Assembly: GCA_016788045.1 (NCBI GenBank)
Contig: JAEUTG010000019.1
Coordinates: 1 to 64,000, forward strand
Origin: Bacteroidales bacterium
Lineage (GTDB): Bacteria > Bacteroidota > Bacteroidia > Bacteroidales > Lentimicrobiaceae
DNA length: 64,000 bases
Reading direction: 5' to 3'
Shown here: piece after piece, positions 15,757-25,315 of the stretch
How the letters are laid out: each line of letters starts with the position of its first letter
Position numbering within the stretch: position 1 is the first letter of the stretch
Notes under the pieces: model-generated
Databases searched by the model: none
Told to the model about the DNA's origin: nothing
What the model saw: the letters and a program-made list of their open reading frames with translations, nothing else
Translations under genes and position numbers: made by a program

Positions 15757-17013
15757 TCAGAAGGTTGACCGCATGGCTTCCACGGGATCGAGCCGCGAGG
15801 CTGACCAGGCAGGCAAAAATCCGGATACCAGTCCGATAAGACCTGAAACACCTATCCCCAGGGCAATGTTGCTGAGTGTGAGAATCAGGTTCATATCCAT
15901 GATGACCGAGATCAGCAAGGTGATGATGAAAATCAGCAACAACCCGACAATACCGCCGAATAGTGACAAAAATACCGCTTCAAACAAAAATTGCTGAAGA
16001 ATGAAATAGTTTTTGGCCCCCATCGATTTCTGAATACCGATCTGCGAAGTTCTTTCCTTAACGGAGACAAACATAATATTGGCAATGCCGAAACCTCCCA
16101 CCAAAAGCGAAAAGCCACCGATAATCCATCCAACTATGGCAACTACACTAAACAACTGGTCGAAGCCCTGTGAGATCACACTGGTTTCGTTGATGGCAAA
16201 ATCATCTTCTGCTCCGGGTTTTAGTTTTCTTACCGAACGCATAATTCCGGTAAGTTCATCGGCCAGTTCTTCATTACTGACCAGGGGTTTAGCCCTTACC
16301 ATGATGGCTGCTCCGATGTTATCTCCCCTCAGATCGATGAAATTTCTGCCGAAGTTGATCGGTATCAGCACCTGGTTATCGTTGGAATTTCCAAAGCTCT
16401 TTTCACCCTCTTTTTTCAGGAGTCCGATGACTTCAACCTGTTGTCCGAAGACTTTGATCCGTTTCCCGATGGGCTCACTCCCCTGAAACAGTGAAACGGC
16501 AATTTCATCTCCGATAATGGCCACCGGACGTCCGCCGGCTGATTCCTCGGGGGTGAAATAACGGCCTTCGGCAAATTCAATGGCATTTACAATACTGTAG
16601 TCGTGCGAAACAGCCACTACGGAAGTATTATCCAAAGCAGCACTGCCATATTTCACGGTCCTGTTCATCTGCACAAGGTATGTGCTGGCTTCGGCAGCCT
16701 GGCTTCTCCTTTGAATTTCCTGAAGATCGGCCATTGAGGGCTCAGGGCGGTTCATGTATTTCCACCACGGATAATCGCTGCCGAATGCCCAGGGCCATTT
16801 CTGGACAAACAACACATTGCTGCCCAGCGAATTGATGCTGTCACGCAAGGTTCTTTCGATGGAGTCAAAGACAGTAAAAACCGAAATAATGGAAAAAATA
16901 CCGATGGTAATGCCCAGCAATGAAAGAATCGTCCTCACCTTGTTTACCACGATGGCTTTTAAGGCAAACAGGTAGCTTTCGCGCAGCAAACGTAGAAAAA
17001 CAACAGATTGCTT
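15757..17013 (-). CDS. MacB/FtsX-type ABC transporter permease
   Basis: A 418-residue permease from ATG 17013 (MKQSVVFLRLL); the longer frame adds 12 residues without support. It has a membrane helix at about 28-50 (RTILSLLGITIGIFSIISVF), a periplasmic MacB_PCD domain with EGRYFTPEE and PVAIIGDEIA, and a C-terminal FtsX domain of three helices ending LVSGFLPAWSASRLDPVEAMR, the usual permease coupling motif. Such proteins act as mechanotransducers moving lipoproteins, peptides or small molecules across the envelope. No ATPase or membrane-fusion subunit is next to it, so its partner must be encoded elsewhere. Confidence 0.92.
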   Translation of the reverse strand, partial: KQSVVFLRLLRESYLFALKAIVVNKVRTILSLLGITIGIFSIISVFTVFDSIERTLRDSINSLGSNVLFVQKWPWAFGSDYPWWKYMNRPEPSMADLQEIQRRSQAAEASTYLVQMNRTVKYGSAALDNTSVVAVSHDYSIVNAIEFAEGRYFTPEESAGGRPVAIIGDEIAVSLFQGSEPIGKRIKVFGQQVEVIGLLKKEGEKSFGNSNDNQVLIPINFGRNFIDLRGDNIGAAIMVRAKPLVSNEELADELTGIMRSVRKLKPGAEDDFAINETSVISQGFDQLFSVVAIVGWIIGGFSLLVGGFGIANIMFVSVKERTSQIGIQKSMGAKNYFILQQFLFEAVFLSLFGGIVGLLLIFIITLLISVIMDMNLILTLSNIALGIGVSGLIGLVSGFLPAWSASRLDPVEAMRSTF

Positions 17014-17235
17014 CATGTACATCAGTTTACAGGATGTAAAAATAGTCAAATATGAGGTACCTGTTGAAACATATTATTGCTCGGTGCCCTGATTTTTAAT
17101 AAACTTGCATCACGAAACCCAATGCTCCGGAAGTTCAAAAACAGACGATTAGAAGTCTGATAATCAAGATTAAATAAATTCTCCTGGTTTTGGCTTTTTT
17201 CCGGTTTTACATTTTTAACAGAAATTATTACAAAA

Positions 17236-18762
17236 ATGGATGATGCAAAGAAAATCCGGTCGGCCCTGATTTCGGTGTTTTACAAAGACGGTCTTGAGTC
17301 AATTGTAAGAAAACTGGCAAACGAAGGCGTGGTGATATATTCAACCGGAGGCACATCCGGTTTTATTGAATCGCTTGGAGTTCCGGTAATTTCTGTCGAA
17401 TCGGTGACCGGTTACCCCTCCATCCTGGGTGGCAGGGTAAAAACACTGCATCCGAAAGTTTTCGGTGGAATCCTGGGCCGGCGCTCACTCGATTCTGACC
17501 TGTCGGAAATGAAACAATACGGCATTCCTGCCATTGACCTGGTTATTGTTGATTTGTATCCTTTCAGGGCTACCCTGGCTTCGGGGGCTTCACATGATGA
17601 GGTTATTGAGAAAATCGATATCGGCGGGATTTCCCTCATCAGAGCGGCTGCAAAGAATTATGCAGATGTTCTGATTGTCCCCTCTTCAAAGCATTATGGT
17701 GAGCTCAGTGAGATTCTTGAAAGCGGCCATTGCAGCACTACCCTGAGCCAGCGGGCAAGGTTTGCCGCCTATGCTTTTGCTGAATCGTCGGGTTATGATG
17801 CAGCCATCGCCGGATACACAGGTATGAAGGCGGGACACAATGAATTCAGGGGAGTTGCCGGAAAATCAACCCCGCTGAGGTATGGTGAAAATCCCCATCA
17901 GGAAGGTGCCTTTTTCGGGGACCTGAACGAGGCTTTTGAACAGCTTCATGGCAAGGAGCTGTCGTACAACAACCTGCTCGATCTTGATGCCGCGGTCTCA
18001 CTGATCCGTGATTTCAGCGAAACCACCTTTGCCATTCTCAAGCACAACAATGCCTGTGGTGCTGCCAGCAGACCTCTGCTTTCGGATGCCTGGAAAGCAG
18101 CTCTTGCCGGCGACCCGGTCTCTGCTTACGGAGGAGTGCTGGTAACCAACAGAATGATCGACGAAGAAACTGCAGCCGAGATCAACCTCTTGTTTTTTGA
18201 GATCATCATTGCACCGGGATATGAAAAAAATGCATTGTTACTGCTGAAGAGCAAGAAAAATAGAATAATTTTGCAGGCTAAACCATTTGATTACCAGCCG
18301 AAACAGTTCAGGACGGTTTTAAATGGCGTATTGATGCAGGATAAAGACCTGAAAACAGAGTCAAGTGCTGATTTCAGGGTAGTTACTGAGAAAGGAACAG
18401 ACGAAGAAGTTGCCCGGGACCTTGTGTTTGCCAGCAAAATTGTCAAGCACAGCAAGTCGAATGCCATTGTGCTGGTGAAAGGTGAACAATTGCTGGGCAG
18501 CGGTGTAGGGCAGACCTCCAGGGTTGATGCAGTAAGACAGGCCATTGACAAAGCCGCCGCCTTTGAACTGGATCTTCGTGGTGCCGTAATGGCTTCTGAT
18601 GCCTTCTTCCCTTTCAGTGATTCTGTTGAGCTTGCTCACAAGGCCGGTGTCAGGGCAATCATTCAGCCAGGAGGCTCTGTAAGGGATCAGGATACCATTG
18701 ATTATTGCAACAGCCACAAACTGAGCATGGTGTTTACCGGTATCAGACACTTCAGGCACTGA
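17236..18762 (+). CDS. purH: Bifunctional AICAR formyltransferase/IMP cyclohydrolase
   Basis: Catalyses the last two steps of de novo IMP synthesis. The N-terminal MGS-like IMP cyclohydrolase domain (about 1-190) shows YSTGGTSGFIE, GGRVKTLHPKVFGGIL and DLVIVDLYPF. The C-terminal formyltransferase domain has LRYGENPHQ, the catalytic KHNNACGAAS (Lys-His pair) and ASDAFFPFSDSVE, ending with the family's RHFRH. At 508 residues it is the usual length. It precedes mreBCD by 50 bases on the same strand; pairing of these genes is seen in other Bacteroidota. Confidence 0.97.
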   Translation: MDDAKKIRSALISVFYKDGLESIVRKLANEGVVIYSTGGTSGFIESLGVPVISVESVTGYPSILGGRVKTLHPKVFGGILGRRSLDSDLSEMKQYGIPAIDLVIVDLYPFRATLASGASHDEVIEKIDIGGISLIRAAAKNYADVLIVPSSKHYGELSEILESGHCSTTLSQRARFAAYAFAESSGYDAAIAGYTGMKAGHNEFRGVAGKSTPLRYGENPHQEGAFFGDLNEAFEQLHGKELSYNNLLDLDAAVSLIRDFSETTFAILKHNNACGAASRPLLSDAWKAALAGDPVSAYGGVLVTNRMIDEETAAEINLLFFEIIIAPGYEKNALLLLKSKKNRIILQAKPFDYQPKQFRTVLNGVLMQDKDLKTESSADFRVVTEKGTDEEVARDLVFASKIVKHSKSNAIVLVKGEQLLGSGVGQTSRVDAVRQAIDKAAAFELDLRGAVMASDAFFPFSDSVELAHKAGVRAIIQPGGSVRDQDTIDYCNSHKLSMVFTGIRHFRH

Positions 18763-18812
18763 GGCCTTACTGAATTTTATTTTTTCACGATTCTAAAGAA
18801 ACCAACATACAA

Positions 18813-19835
18813 ATGGGACTTTTCTCCTTCATGACCAAAGAGATCGCCATGGATCTCGGAACTGCCAATACCATTATCATATACAACGATAAGGTAGTGG
18901 TGGATGAGCCTTCAATTATTGCCATTGAGCGCAATACAGGCAAAATTATCGCTGTCGGGAAAAGAGCCATGATGATGCATGGGAAAACCCATGAGAACAT
19001 TAAAACCATCAGGCCGCTCCGCGATGGTGTGATTGCCGATTTCCAATCTGCAGAATATATGATCAGGGAGCTGATCAAAATGACCGGTCCCTCCAGAAGC
19101 CTTTTCCCACCGGCGCTTAAAATGGTTATCTGCATCCCCTCAGGTATTACCGAAGTGGAAGAGAGAGCGGTGAAAGATTCAGCAGAGCAGGCAGGGGCCA
19201 AAGAGGTAAGACTCATTCATGAACCCATGGCAGCCGCCATCGGGATCGGCATTGACGTGCTCGAACCCACCGGCAACATGATCATCGACATTGGCGGAGG
19301 TACCAGCGAAATCGCTGTTATCGCCCTGGGCGGTATTGTGAACAATAAATCCATCCGCATAGCCGGCGATGACTTCAACAACGACATTGAAGAATACATG
19401 CGCAAGCAGCACAACATCAACATTGGTGAGCGTACGGCAGAAGCCATCAAAATCAATGTGGGTGCTGCCATGACCGAAATTGACAATCCTCCGCCAGACT
19501 ATCCGGTACATGGCCGTGATATGCTTACCGGTATCCCCAAGGAGATTTACGTCAACTATTCTGAAATCGCCCATTGCCTTGATAAATCTATTTCCAAGAT
19601 AGAAGCAGCCGTGCTTAATGCCCTTGAAATGACTCCACCGGAGCTTTCGGCGGATATTTACAGGACCGGTATTTACCTTGCAGGTGGTGGATCCATGCTC
19701 CGGGGACTGGATAAACGCATACACCTGAAAACCAAACTGCCGGTGCATGTAGCTGAAGATCCCTTACGCGCAGTGGCCAGGGGTACCGGTATTGCCCTCA
19801 AGAATTTCAACAAGTTCACTTTCTTAATTAAATAA
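18813..19835 (+). CDS. mreB: Rod shape-determining protein MreB
   Basis: Bacterial actin homologue that forms membrane-bound filaments directing lateral wall synthesis. Length 340 is normal. The actin-fold ATP-binding motifs are present: phosphate 1 DLGTANT (14-20), phosphate 2 IDIGGGTSEIAVIALGG (about 159-175), and adenosine motif AGGGSMLRGLDKRI (near 289-302). The N-terminus (MGLFSFMTKEIAMD) is amphipathic, as for membrane attachment. It heads mreB-mreC-mreD, so the cell is probably a rod. Confidence 0.97.
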   Translation: MGLFSFMTKEIAMDLGTANTIIIYNDKVVVDEPSIIAIERNTGKIIAVGKRAMMMHGKTHENIKTIRPLRDGVIADFQSAEYMIRELIKMTGPSRSLFPPALKMVICIPSGITEVEERAVKDSAEQAGAKEVRLIHEPMAAAIGIGIDVLEPTGNMIIDIGGGTSEIAVIALGGIVNNKSIRIAGDDFNNDIEEYMRKQHNINIGERTAEAIKINVGAAMTEIDNPPPDYPVHGRDMLTGIPKEIYVNYSEIAHCLDKSISKIEAAVLNALEMTPPELSADIYRTGIYLAGGGSMLRGLDKRIHLKTKLPVHVAEDPLRAVARGTGIALKNFNKFTFLIK

Positions 19836-19879
19836 AGCCAGGAAACAGAAGGCTGGCCAATCATTTGTAATGAACGCCT

Positions 19880-20710
19880 ATGCGATATATTCTGGCATTC
19901 ATCTGGAGGTACAGGTTCTTCTTTCTGTTTATCCTGCTTGAACTGATTTCGGTGGTGCTGATAGTCAACAAGAGTTATTATCAGCGGTCTGTGATTACAG
20001 GGGCAACCGACGGGTTTACCGGCAGAATTTACACCACTTGGTCAGAAATAACCTCCTACTTCAGACTAAAAAGTGAAAACGAACGTCTGGCCAGCGAGAA
20101 TGCACGGCTCTGGCAGAAAATTACCCCGGGTCAGCTGACCACCGATACCGCTAACCTCCGGGTGAAGGATACCCTTTACGGGCAGCAATATACCTTTACC
20201 GTCGCCAAAGTCATCAGCAACTCAACCACCCTGCGCAACAATTATATTATGCTCAATAAAGGTAAAAGGCATGGTATTGTGCGTGATATGGCCGTTTTCA
20301 ATTCCGATGGAATCGTGGGTACTGTGGTGAGTGTTACCGACAATTTTTCCTGGGTGATGTCGATACTGAATCAGCATACCCGGCTCAGCGCGCGCATCAA
20401 CCGGCTCAATCAGATGGGTACCATCGTATGGAAAGGTGGAAGTCCGGCCATCGGGACTTTGCTCGACATCCCGGCTCATGTTAAGATTAAACGGGGTGAT
20501 ACCATCTCAACCAGCGGATACAGCCATATTTTTCCGGAAGGAATTATGGCCGGCACTGTTGAAAAGATTTATGTTGAAAGCGGGGATCATTTTTATACCA
20601 TTGATTTCAGGTTTTCGGCCGATCTCAACAGTCTTCAATACGTTTATATAGTTAAGAACCTTCTCAGGGATGAACAGGATGAACTGAGTAAAAATGTGGT
20701 CAATGAATAA
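19880..20710 (+). CDS. mreC: Rod shape-determining protein MreC
   Basis: A 276-residue bitopic protein with an N-terminal membrane helix (about 11-32), a coiled coil (about 52-80: LKSENERLASENARLWQKI) and the periplasmic beta-barrel domain with GIVRDMAVFNSDGIVGTVV and GDTISTSGYSHIFPEGIMAG, typical MreC elements. It links MreB filaments to the elongation synthases. It ends overlapping mreD. Confidence 0.95.
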   Translation: MRYILAFIWRYRFFFLFILLELISVVLIVNKSYYQRSVITGATDGFTGRIYTTWSEITSYFRLKSENERLASENARLWQKITPGQLTTDTANLRVKDTLYGQQYTFTVAKVISNSTTLRNNYIMLNKGKRHGIVRDMAVFNSDGIVGTVVSVTDNFSWVMSILNQHTRLSARINRLNQMGTIVWKGGSPAIGTLLDIPAHVKIKRGDTISTSGYSHIFPEGIMAGTVEKIYVESGDHFYTIDFRFSADLNSLQYVYIVKNLLRDEQDELSKNVVNE

Positions 20711-21215
20711 TGCTTACTGGAAAGATGTAGTCCGCTTTTTCGTGCTGATTGCACTTCAGGTGCTGCTGCTCGATCATGTGAACATGGGTGGTTATATCAA
20801 TCCTGCTCTGTACGTTTTTTTCATCCTGCTTCTGCCTTTTGAAACGCCGGGCTGGCTCTTGCTCCTTTCTTCGTTTTTTCTGGGACTGAGTGTCGATTTG
20901 TTCAGTAATTCCACAGGCCTGAATGCTGCGGCTTCTGTATTCATGGCATACCTGAGACCCTGGGTGATCCGCAGGGCCGGTGCACCGGCAGATTATGAAG
21001 GCAACCTGAAGCCCGGTATCGCTGATATGGGCCTTAGGTGGTTCTTCCTCTATTCCCTTATCCTTATCATGGCCCATCAGCTGATCATTGCCCTGCTCGA
21101 TGCTTTCAGCTTTCATGAGATCGGTATGATTGCACTCCGGCTGATATTCAGTACTTTACTCACCCTGGCACTGGTGCTGATCACTGAGTTCATTTTCATG
21201 AGGCAACGTAAGTAG
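20703..21215 (+). CDS. mreD: Rod shape-determining protein MreD
   Basis: About 170 residues, five to six membrane helices, with the charged helix boundary DLFSNSTGLNAAASVFMAYLRPW that MreD proteins share. It overlaps the mreC end; ATG 20694 and ATG 20703 are both possible starts. It completes the elongasome cluster. The mrdA (PBP2) and rodA genes that often follow in this phylum are absent here; a TlpA-like gene follows. Confidence 0.9.
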   Translation: MNNAYWKDVVRFFVLIALQVLLLDHVNMGGYINPALYVFFILLLPFETPGWLLLLSSFFLGLSVDLFSNSTGLNAAASVFMAYLRPWVIRRAGAPADYEGNLKPGIADMGLRWFFLYSLILIMAHQLIIALLDAFSFHEIGMIALRLIFSTLLTLALVLITEFIFMRQRK

Positions 21216-21292
21216 TCCTGACAATTCCGATTTTTCTTTCCTTCTGTCCTGTTATTGACTATTTTTGGCAACCAAACTTTAATCATTTTTCG

Positions 21293-22393
21293 ATGAAAAA
21301 ACTTCTCTATTACCTGCTGACCATCATGGTTATAAGCGCCTGTTCAGGACGCAAAAGCGATGAGTTTATTATAAAGGGGGAAATTTCCGGTGACTTTGCG
21401 GGCAATGTTTACCTGCAGAAAAGTAACAACGGGCAGTTTGAAATTCTCGATACTGCGGTTGTTGAGAATGGGAAATTCTCTTTCAGGGGGACCATCGCAG
21501 TTCCTGACATGTATTACATTGGCATCGATCAGTCACGCTTTGTCGGTTTCTTCAATGAAGCCGCCGATATTTCGATTCAGTTTCATATCGACAGCCTGAT
21601 GTCACCCAAGGTAAAAGGTTCTGCCTCGGATGAGACCTACCGCTCTTACCTTGCAACCCAGGAAAAACAACGTTCGGAAGAGATCAGCCTCTATTCTGCT
21701 TACAATGAAGCAAGCAGAACCGGCGATTCCGCTAAAATGAAGGAAATTGAGAATTCGGTTGAGGCTTTTGAAAACAAGCAGAAAGCAGAAGTAATGGAGT
21801 ACATCAGCCAGAATTCAGCATCATTTGTGGCTCCTTATGTCGCCATGAGGCATTCATACCAGTTCGACCTGAGTGAACTTAAGACCATCATGGGCAAATT
21901 CAGCGGAAAGGTGAAAGAATCATCTTTTTCCACCATGCTGGCTGATCGCATTACAATTCTTGAGAACGTGGAAACCGGGAAAGTGGCTCCCGATTTCACC
22001 ATGAACGACCCCGCCGGTAACCCGCTGACCCTTTCGCAATTGCGCGGAAAATATGTGCTGGTTGATTTCTGGGCATCGTGGTGCGGACCCTGCCGGAAAG
22101 AAAATCCGAACGTGGTCGCTGCCTACAACAAGTTTAAAGACAAAGGCTTTGACATTCTTGGCGTGTCGTTCGACAAGGACAAGGTTTCCTGGGAGAAAGC
22201 GATTACCGAAGATAACCTCACCTGGCACCATGTTTCTGATCTTCAATACTGGAACAACGCTGCCGGTAAACAATACGGTATCATGTCAATTCCAGCCAAT
22301 GTACTGCTCGATAAAGAGGGCAGGATTGTGGCCAAAGACCTTCGCGGAGAAGATTTACACAAAAAGCTGGCTGAATTGCTGGGAGCTGTTTGA
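21293..22393 (+). CDS. TlpA-like thioredoxin lipoprotein with DUF4369 domain
   Basis: A 366-residue envelope protein with a lipobox (VISACSG, Cys17), a DUF4369 domain (about 25-130; FIIKGEISGDFAGNVYLQK), a helical linker, and a C-terminal AhpC/TSA-thioredoxin domain with the redox pair WCGPC (Cys264, Cys267) and the cis-Pro loop MSIPANVLLDKEG. Such proteins reduce or shuttle disulfides outside the cytoplasm; DUF4369-TlpA fusions are very common in Bacteroidota. Its partner is not visible. It is the last gene of the plus-strand run and is followed by a strong terminator. Confidence 0.93.
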   Translation: MKKLLYYLLTIMVISACSGRKSDEFIIKGEISGDFAGNVYLQKSNNGQFEILDTAVVENGKFSFRGTIAVPDMYYIGIDQSRFVGFFNEAADISIQFHIDSLMSPKVKGSASDETYRSYLATQEKQRSEEISLYSAYNEASRTGDSAKMKEIENSVEAFENKQKAEVMEYISQNSASFVAPYVAMRHSYQFDLSELKTIMGKFSGKVKESSFSTMLADRITILENVETGKVAPDFTMNDPAGNPLTLSQLRGKYVLVDFWASWCGPCRKENPNVVAAYNKFKDKGFDILGVSFDKDKVSWEKAITEDNLTWHHVSDLQYWNNAAGKQYGIMSIPANVLLDKEGRIVAKDLRGEDLHKKLAELLGAV

Positions 22394-22499
22394 TCCATGT
22401 GAAGTAACCTTTTGGTTGATTTCCTCATTTTCTGAGGTTTCAGCATGGTTTTCTTCCGGATTTAACCATTGCAACCTGACCCAGAACAAAATAAACCTG

Positions 22500-22534
22500 A
22501 AGCAGACCGGTTAACTTAGCCGGTCTGCTTTTTA
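22500..22534. terminator. Bidirectional terminator between tlpA-like gene and tadA
   Basis: A perfect 11-bp stem, AAGCAGACCGG (22500-22510) and CCGGTCTGCTT (22520-22530), around a 9-base loop, followed by T-run TTTT. The two flanking genes converge here. Confidence 0.88.
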
Positions 22535-22537
22535 TGT

Positions 22538-22990
22538 TCAGCGTTTTTTTCTGAAGAATGCAGTGAGCAAAAGTCCGCATTCTTCAGCCAGAACGCCTCC
22601 CCTGATGCTGGTTTTCGGGTGAAGCAAGCCCTGGCCCAGCAAGGAAAACCCCCGTTTGGGGTCTGACGCTCCATACACGATTTCACCCAATTGCACCCAG
22701 TACGAGGCCGCTGCACACATGGGGCAGGGTTCCAGGGTAACATACAAGGTGCAGTTGTTCAGATATTTACCTCCGAGATGGTTGGCTGCTGATGTAAAGG
22801 CCTGCATTTCGGCATGTGCCGTGGCATCGTTGAGGGTTTCGGTCAGGTTATGGCCCCGGGCGATGATCTGGCCGTTGGAGACGATCACCGCACCCACCGG
22901 GACCTCGTCACGGTTTTTAGCCTTTTCCGCCTCCATCAGGGCCTGTTTCATGAAGTATTCATCGCTATTTCCGGTGGTTATATTTCCCAT
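22538..22990 (-). CDS. tadA: tRNA adenosine(34) deaminase family protein
   Basis: A 150-residue cytidine/deoxycytidylate-deaminase-fold zinc enzyme. The zinc and proton-shuttle motif HAE is at 59-61 and PCPMC at 88-92 (Cys89, Cys92), with VPVGAVIVSNGQIIARGHN upstream as in TadA. TadA converts A34 to inosine in tRNA-Arg(ACG). TadA and guanine deaminase are related; the size and the PCPMC motif fit TadA, but the exact substrate remains likely rather than certain. Confidence 0.85.
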   Translation of the reverse strand: MGNITTGNSDEYFMKQALMEAEKAKNRDEVPVGAVIVSNGQIIARGHNLTETLNDATAHAEMQAFTSAANHLGGKYLNNCTLYVTLEPCPMCAAASYWVQLGEIVYGASDPKRGFSLLGQGLLHPKTSIRGGVLAEECGLLLTAFFRKKR

Positions 22991-23254
22991 CAGGCTGGTA
23001 TTTTTTGATTGGTAAAGTTCGTGAAATTCACAACAGTGACGGAGAATTGAAATATCTTTACAAATATGGCCCAGGTGTTAAACAAATAGGGATGATGCTT
23101 GTTTAGAGGGTACCGGCGAAAACGGGGCCTGGCTCCCTTTTTCCGTTTCTTTCACATTTTTAAGGATGGTGTGGATAAATGGCTAAATTTTGCTAATATT
23201 GCATCCTTCAATAGTATAGACAAACAATCACTTCAGCATCGGAATCAGAACGGC
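22991..23254. other. Divergent intergenic region between tadA and the ATPase operon
   Basis: 264 bases with no gene. It must hold promoters for both sides. A TAATATTG element (near 23193-23200) is one base from the TAnnTTTG consensus and could serve atpB. The atpI gene often found here in other bacteria is not present. Confidence 0.4.
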
Positions 23255-24376
23255 ATGAGGACATTTTTAATTATTACCGCTTTTCTGCTGGGTAGTTTAC
23301 GGGTTTTCGCAACAGGAACAGAACCCGCTGATCATCACCAGGCAACCCATGAAACAGGTTCTCACAGCGAAGCATTCAATGCCGGCCATATGATCATCGA
23401 TCATATTGTGGATAGCCACGACTGGCATATCGCCTCCTTTGGTCATACCCATGTTACGATTCCTCTGCCGGTTATTCTGATTGACGAAGGCAAACTGATC
23501 ACTTTCAGTTCTTCACATTTTCATCACGGAGAAGCTGCATACAAGGGTTATAAGATTGAAACAGACCGCAAAGCCGGCAAAGGGAAAATAGTGAAGGTGA
23601 TTCCCGGAACCATGGATACCGACCCCCATGCCGCAAAACCCATTGACCTGAGCATCACTAAAACGGTTATCGGCATATTTGTCACCTTGATTGTATTGCT
23701 CATCGTTTTCTTCCAGGTAGCTGCTTCTTATAAGCGCAATGCCGGTCACGCCCCCAAAGGGCTGCAGTCGTTGCTTGAGCCCCTGATTCTTTTTGTGCGC
23801 GACGATATTGCAGAACCTTCCATCGGAAAGCATTACAAGAAGTTTATGCCATTCCTGCTGACCCTGTTCTTTTTTATCTTCTTCAGTAACCTGATCGGGC
23901 TGTTCCCCTTTTTCCCGGGAGGGGCCAACGTTACCGGTAACATTGCAGTTACCCTGGTGCTTGCAGTATTTACTTTTGTGATCACCACATTTATCGGCAA
24001 CCGTTCTTACTGGCTTCACATTTTTAATCCTCCGGGAGTGCCCTGGTGGCTGAAATTCCCTCTTCCTCTGCTGCCGCTGATTGAACTAGCCGGTGTATTC
24101 ATCAAGCCTTTTGTACTGATGGTCCGTCTTTTTGCCAACATTACAGCCGGGCATATCATTGTGCTCGGGTTTGTAAGCCTTATCTTTATTTTTGCAAACA
24201 TGAACCCGGCTTTGGGTTACGGCGTTTCGCCGGTTTCCATACTTTTCTCGGTGTTTATCAGCCTTCTTGAATTGCTGGTGGCTTTTATCCAGGCCTATGT
24301 CTTTACCATGCTTTCTGCCCTTTATTTTGGTATGGCAACCGAAGAGCACGAGCATGCCCATGAACACGCACACTAA
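23255..24376 (+). CDS. atpB: ATP synthase F0 subunit a, with N-terminal extension
   Basis: The stator channel protein of F0. ATG 23255 starts a signal-peptide-like segment (MRTFLIITAFLLGSLRVFATG) and a His-rich extracytoplasmic domain (HHQATHETGSH, FGHTHV, SSHFHHGEA) of about 130 residues before the five or six channel helices; the frame open to 23099 has no support. The essential proton-path arginine is in PFVLMVRLFANITAGH (Arg291). The C-terminus is also His-rich (EEHEHAHEHAH). The extended N-terminus is a feature of Bacteroidota subunit a. First gene of atpBEFHAG. Confidence 0.93.
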   Translation: MRTFLIITAFLLGSLRVFATGTEPADHHQATHETGSHSEAFNAGHMIIDHIVDSHDWHIASFGHTHVTIPLPVILIDEGKLITFSSSHFHHGEAAYKGYKIETDRKAGKGKIVKVIPGTMDTDPHAAKPIDLSITKTVIGIFVTLIVLLIVFFQVAASYKRNAGHAPKGLQSLLEPLILFVRDDIAEPSIGKHYKKFMPFLLTLFFFIFFSNLIGLFPFFPGGANVTGNIAVTLVLAVFTFVITTFIGNRSYWLHIFNPPGVPWWLKFPLPLLPLIELAGVFIKPFVLMVRLFANITAGHIIVLGFVSLIFIFANMNPALGYGVSPVSILFSVFISLLELLVAFIQAYVFTMLSALYFGMATEEHEHAHEHAH

Positions 24377-24388
24377 AATTTTAATTAA

Positions 24389-24676
<288 letters not shown>

Positions 24677-24815
24677 TGGTTTGATTTCCCTTTAGGGTAA
24701 CGGTTGGTTGCCCTAACGGGATTTCGTTTCCCGGTATTCTGACAGAACCTTTTTTGTCGGGCTACGGGAGCATCGGAGAAAGACTTGAATCGTTGAAAAA
24801 TAATAATCAGACATT

Positions 24816-25310
24816 ATGGAATTAGTCAGTCCCGGAATCGGACTTATTTTTTGGATGACACTGGCCTTTGGGATACTGTTGTTCATCCTGGGTAAATTTG
24901 TTTGGCCTCCCATCATGAGAGCCCTTCACGACAGGGAACAGGCCATTGAACTGGCCCTTCACGAAGCCGACAAGGCACGCAAGGAGATGGAAGAGCTCAA
25001 ATTCAGCAATGAACAACTGCTCCGCGAAGCCAAGGAAGAGCGGGATGGCATGTTGCGTGATGCACGCAAGGTGCGCGAAAACATTATTGAAAGCGCTCGC
25101 ATTAAAGCCAACGAGGAAGCCAACCGAATCATTGAAAGCGCCACCGAACGCATTCATTTCGAAAAAATGGCTGCCATGACAGAGCTGAAGAATCAGATAG
25201 CCAACCTTTCCATTGAAATTGCTGAAAAGGTGCTTGGTCAGGAACTGTCGAACCCCGAAAAAGATAAGGCTATTGTTCAGAAGTCAATTGGTGACATTAC
25301 CCTTAACTAG
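24816..25310 (+). CDS. atpF: ATP synthase F0 subunit b
   Basis: Peripheral stalk subunit of 164 residues: one N-terminal membrane helix (about 7-28; GLIFWMTLAFGILLFILGKFVW) followed by a long charged coiled coil with DREQAIELALHEADKARKEME and IANLSIEIAEKVLGQEL, which are standard family marks. It follows atpE by 139 bases and precedes atpH by 5. Confidence 0.96.
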   Translation: MELVSPGIGLIFWMTLAFGILLFILGKFVWPPIMRALHDREQAIELALHEADKARKEMEELKFSNEQLLREAKEERDGMLRDARKVRENIIESARIKANEEANRIIESATERIHFEKMAAMTELKNQIANLSIEIAEKVLGQELSNPEKDKAIVQKSIGDITLN

Positions 25311-25315
25311 CGATT

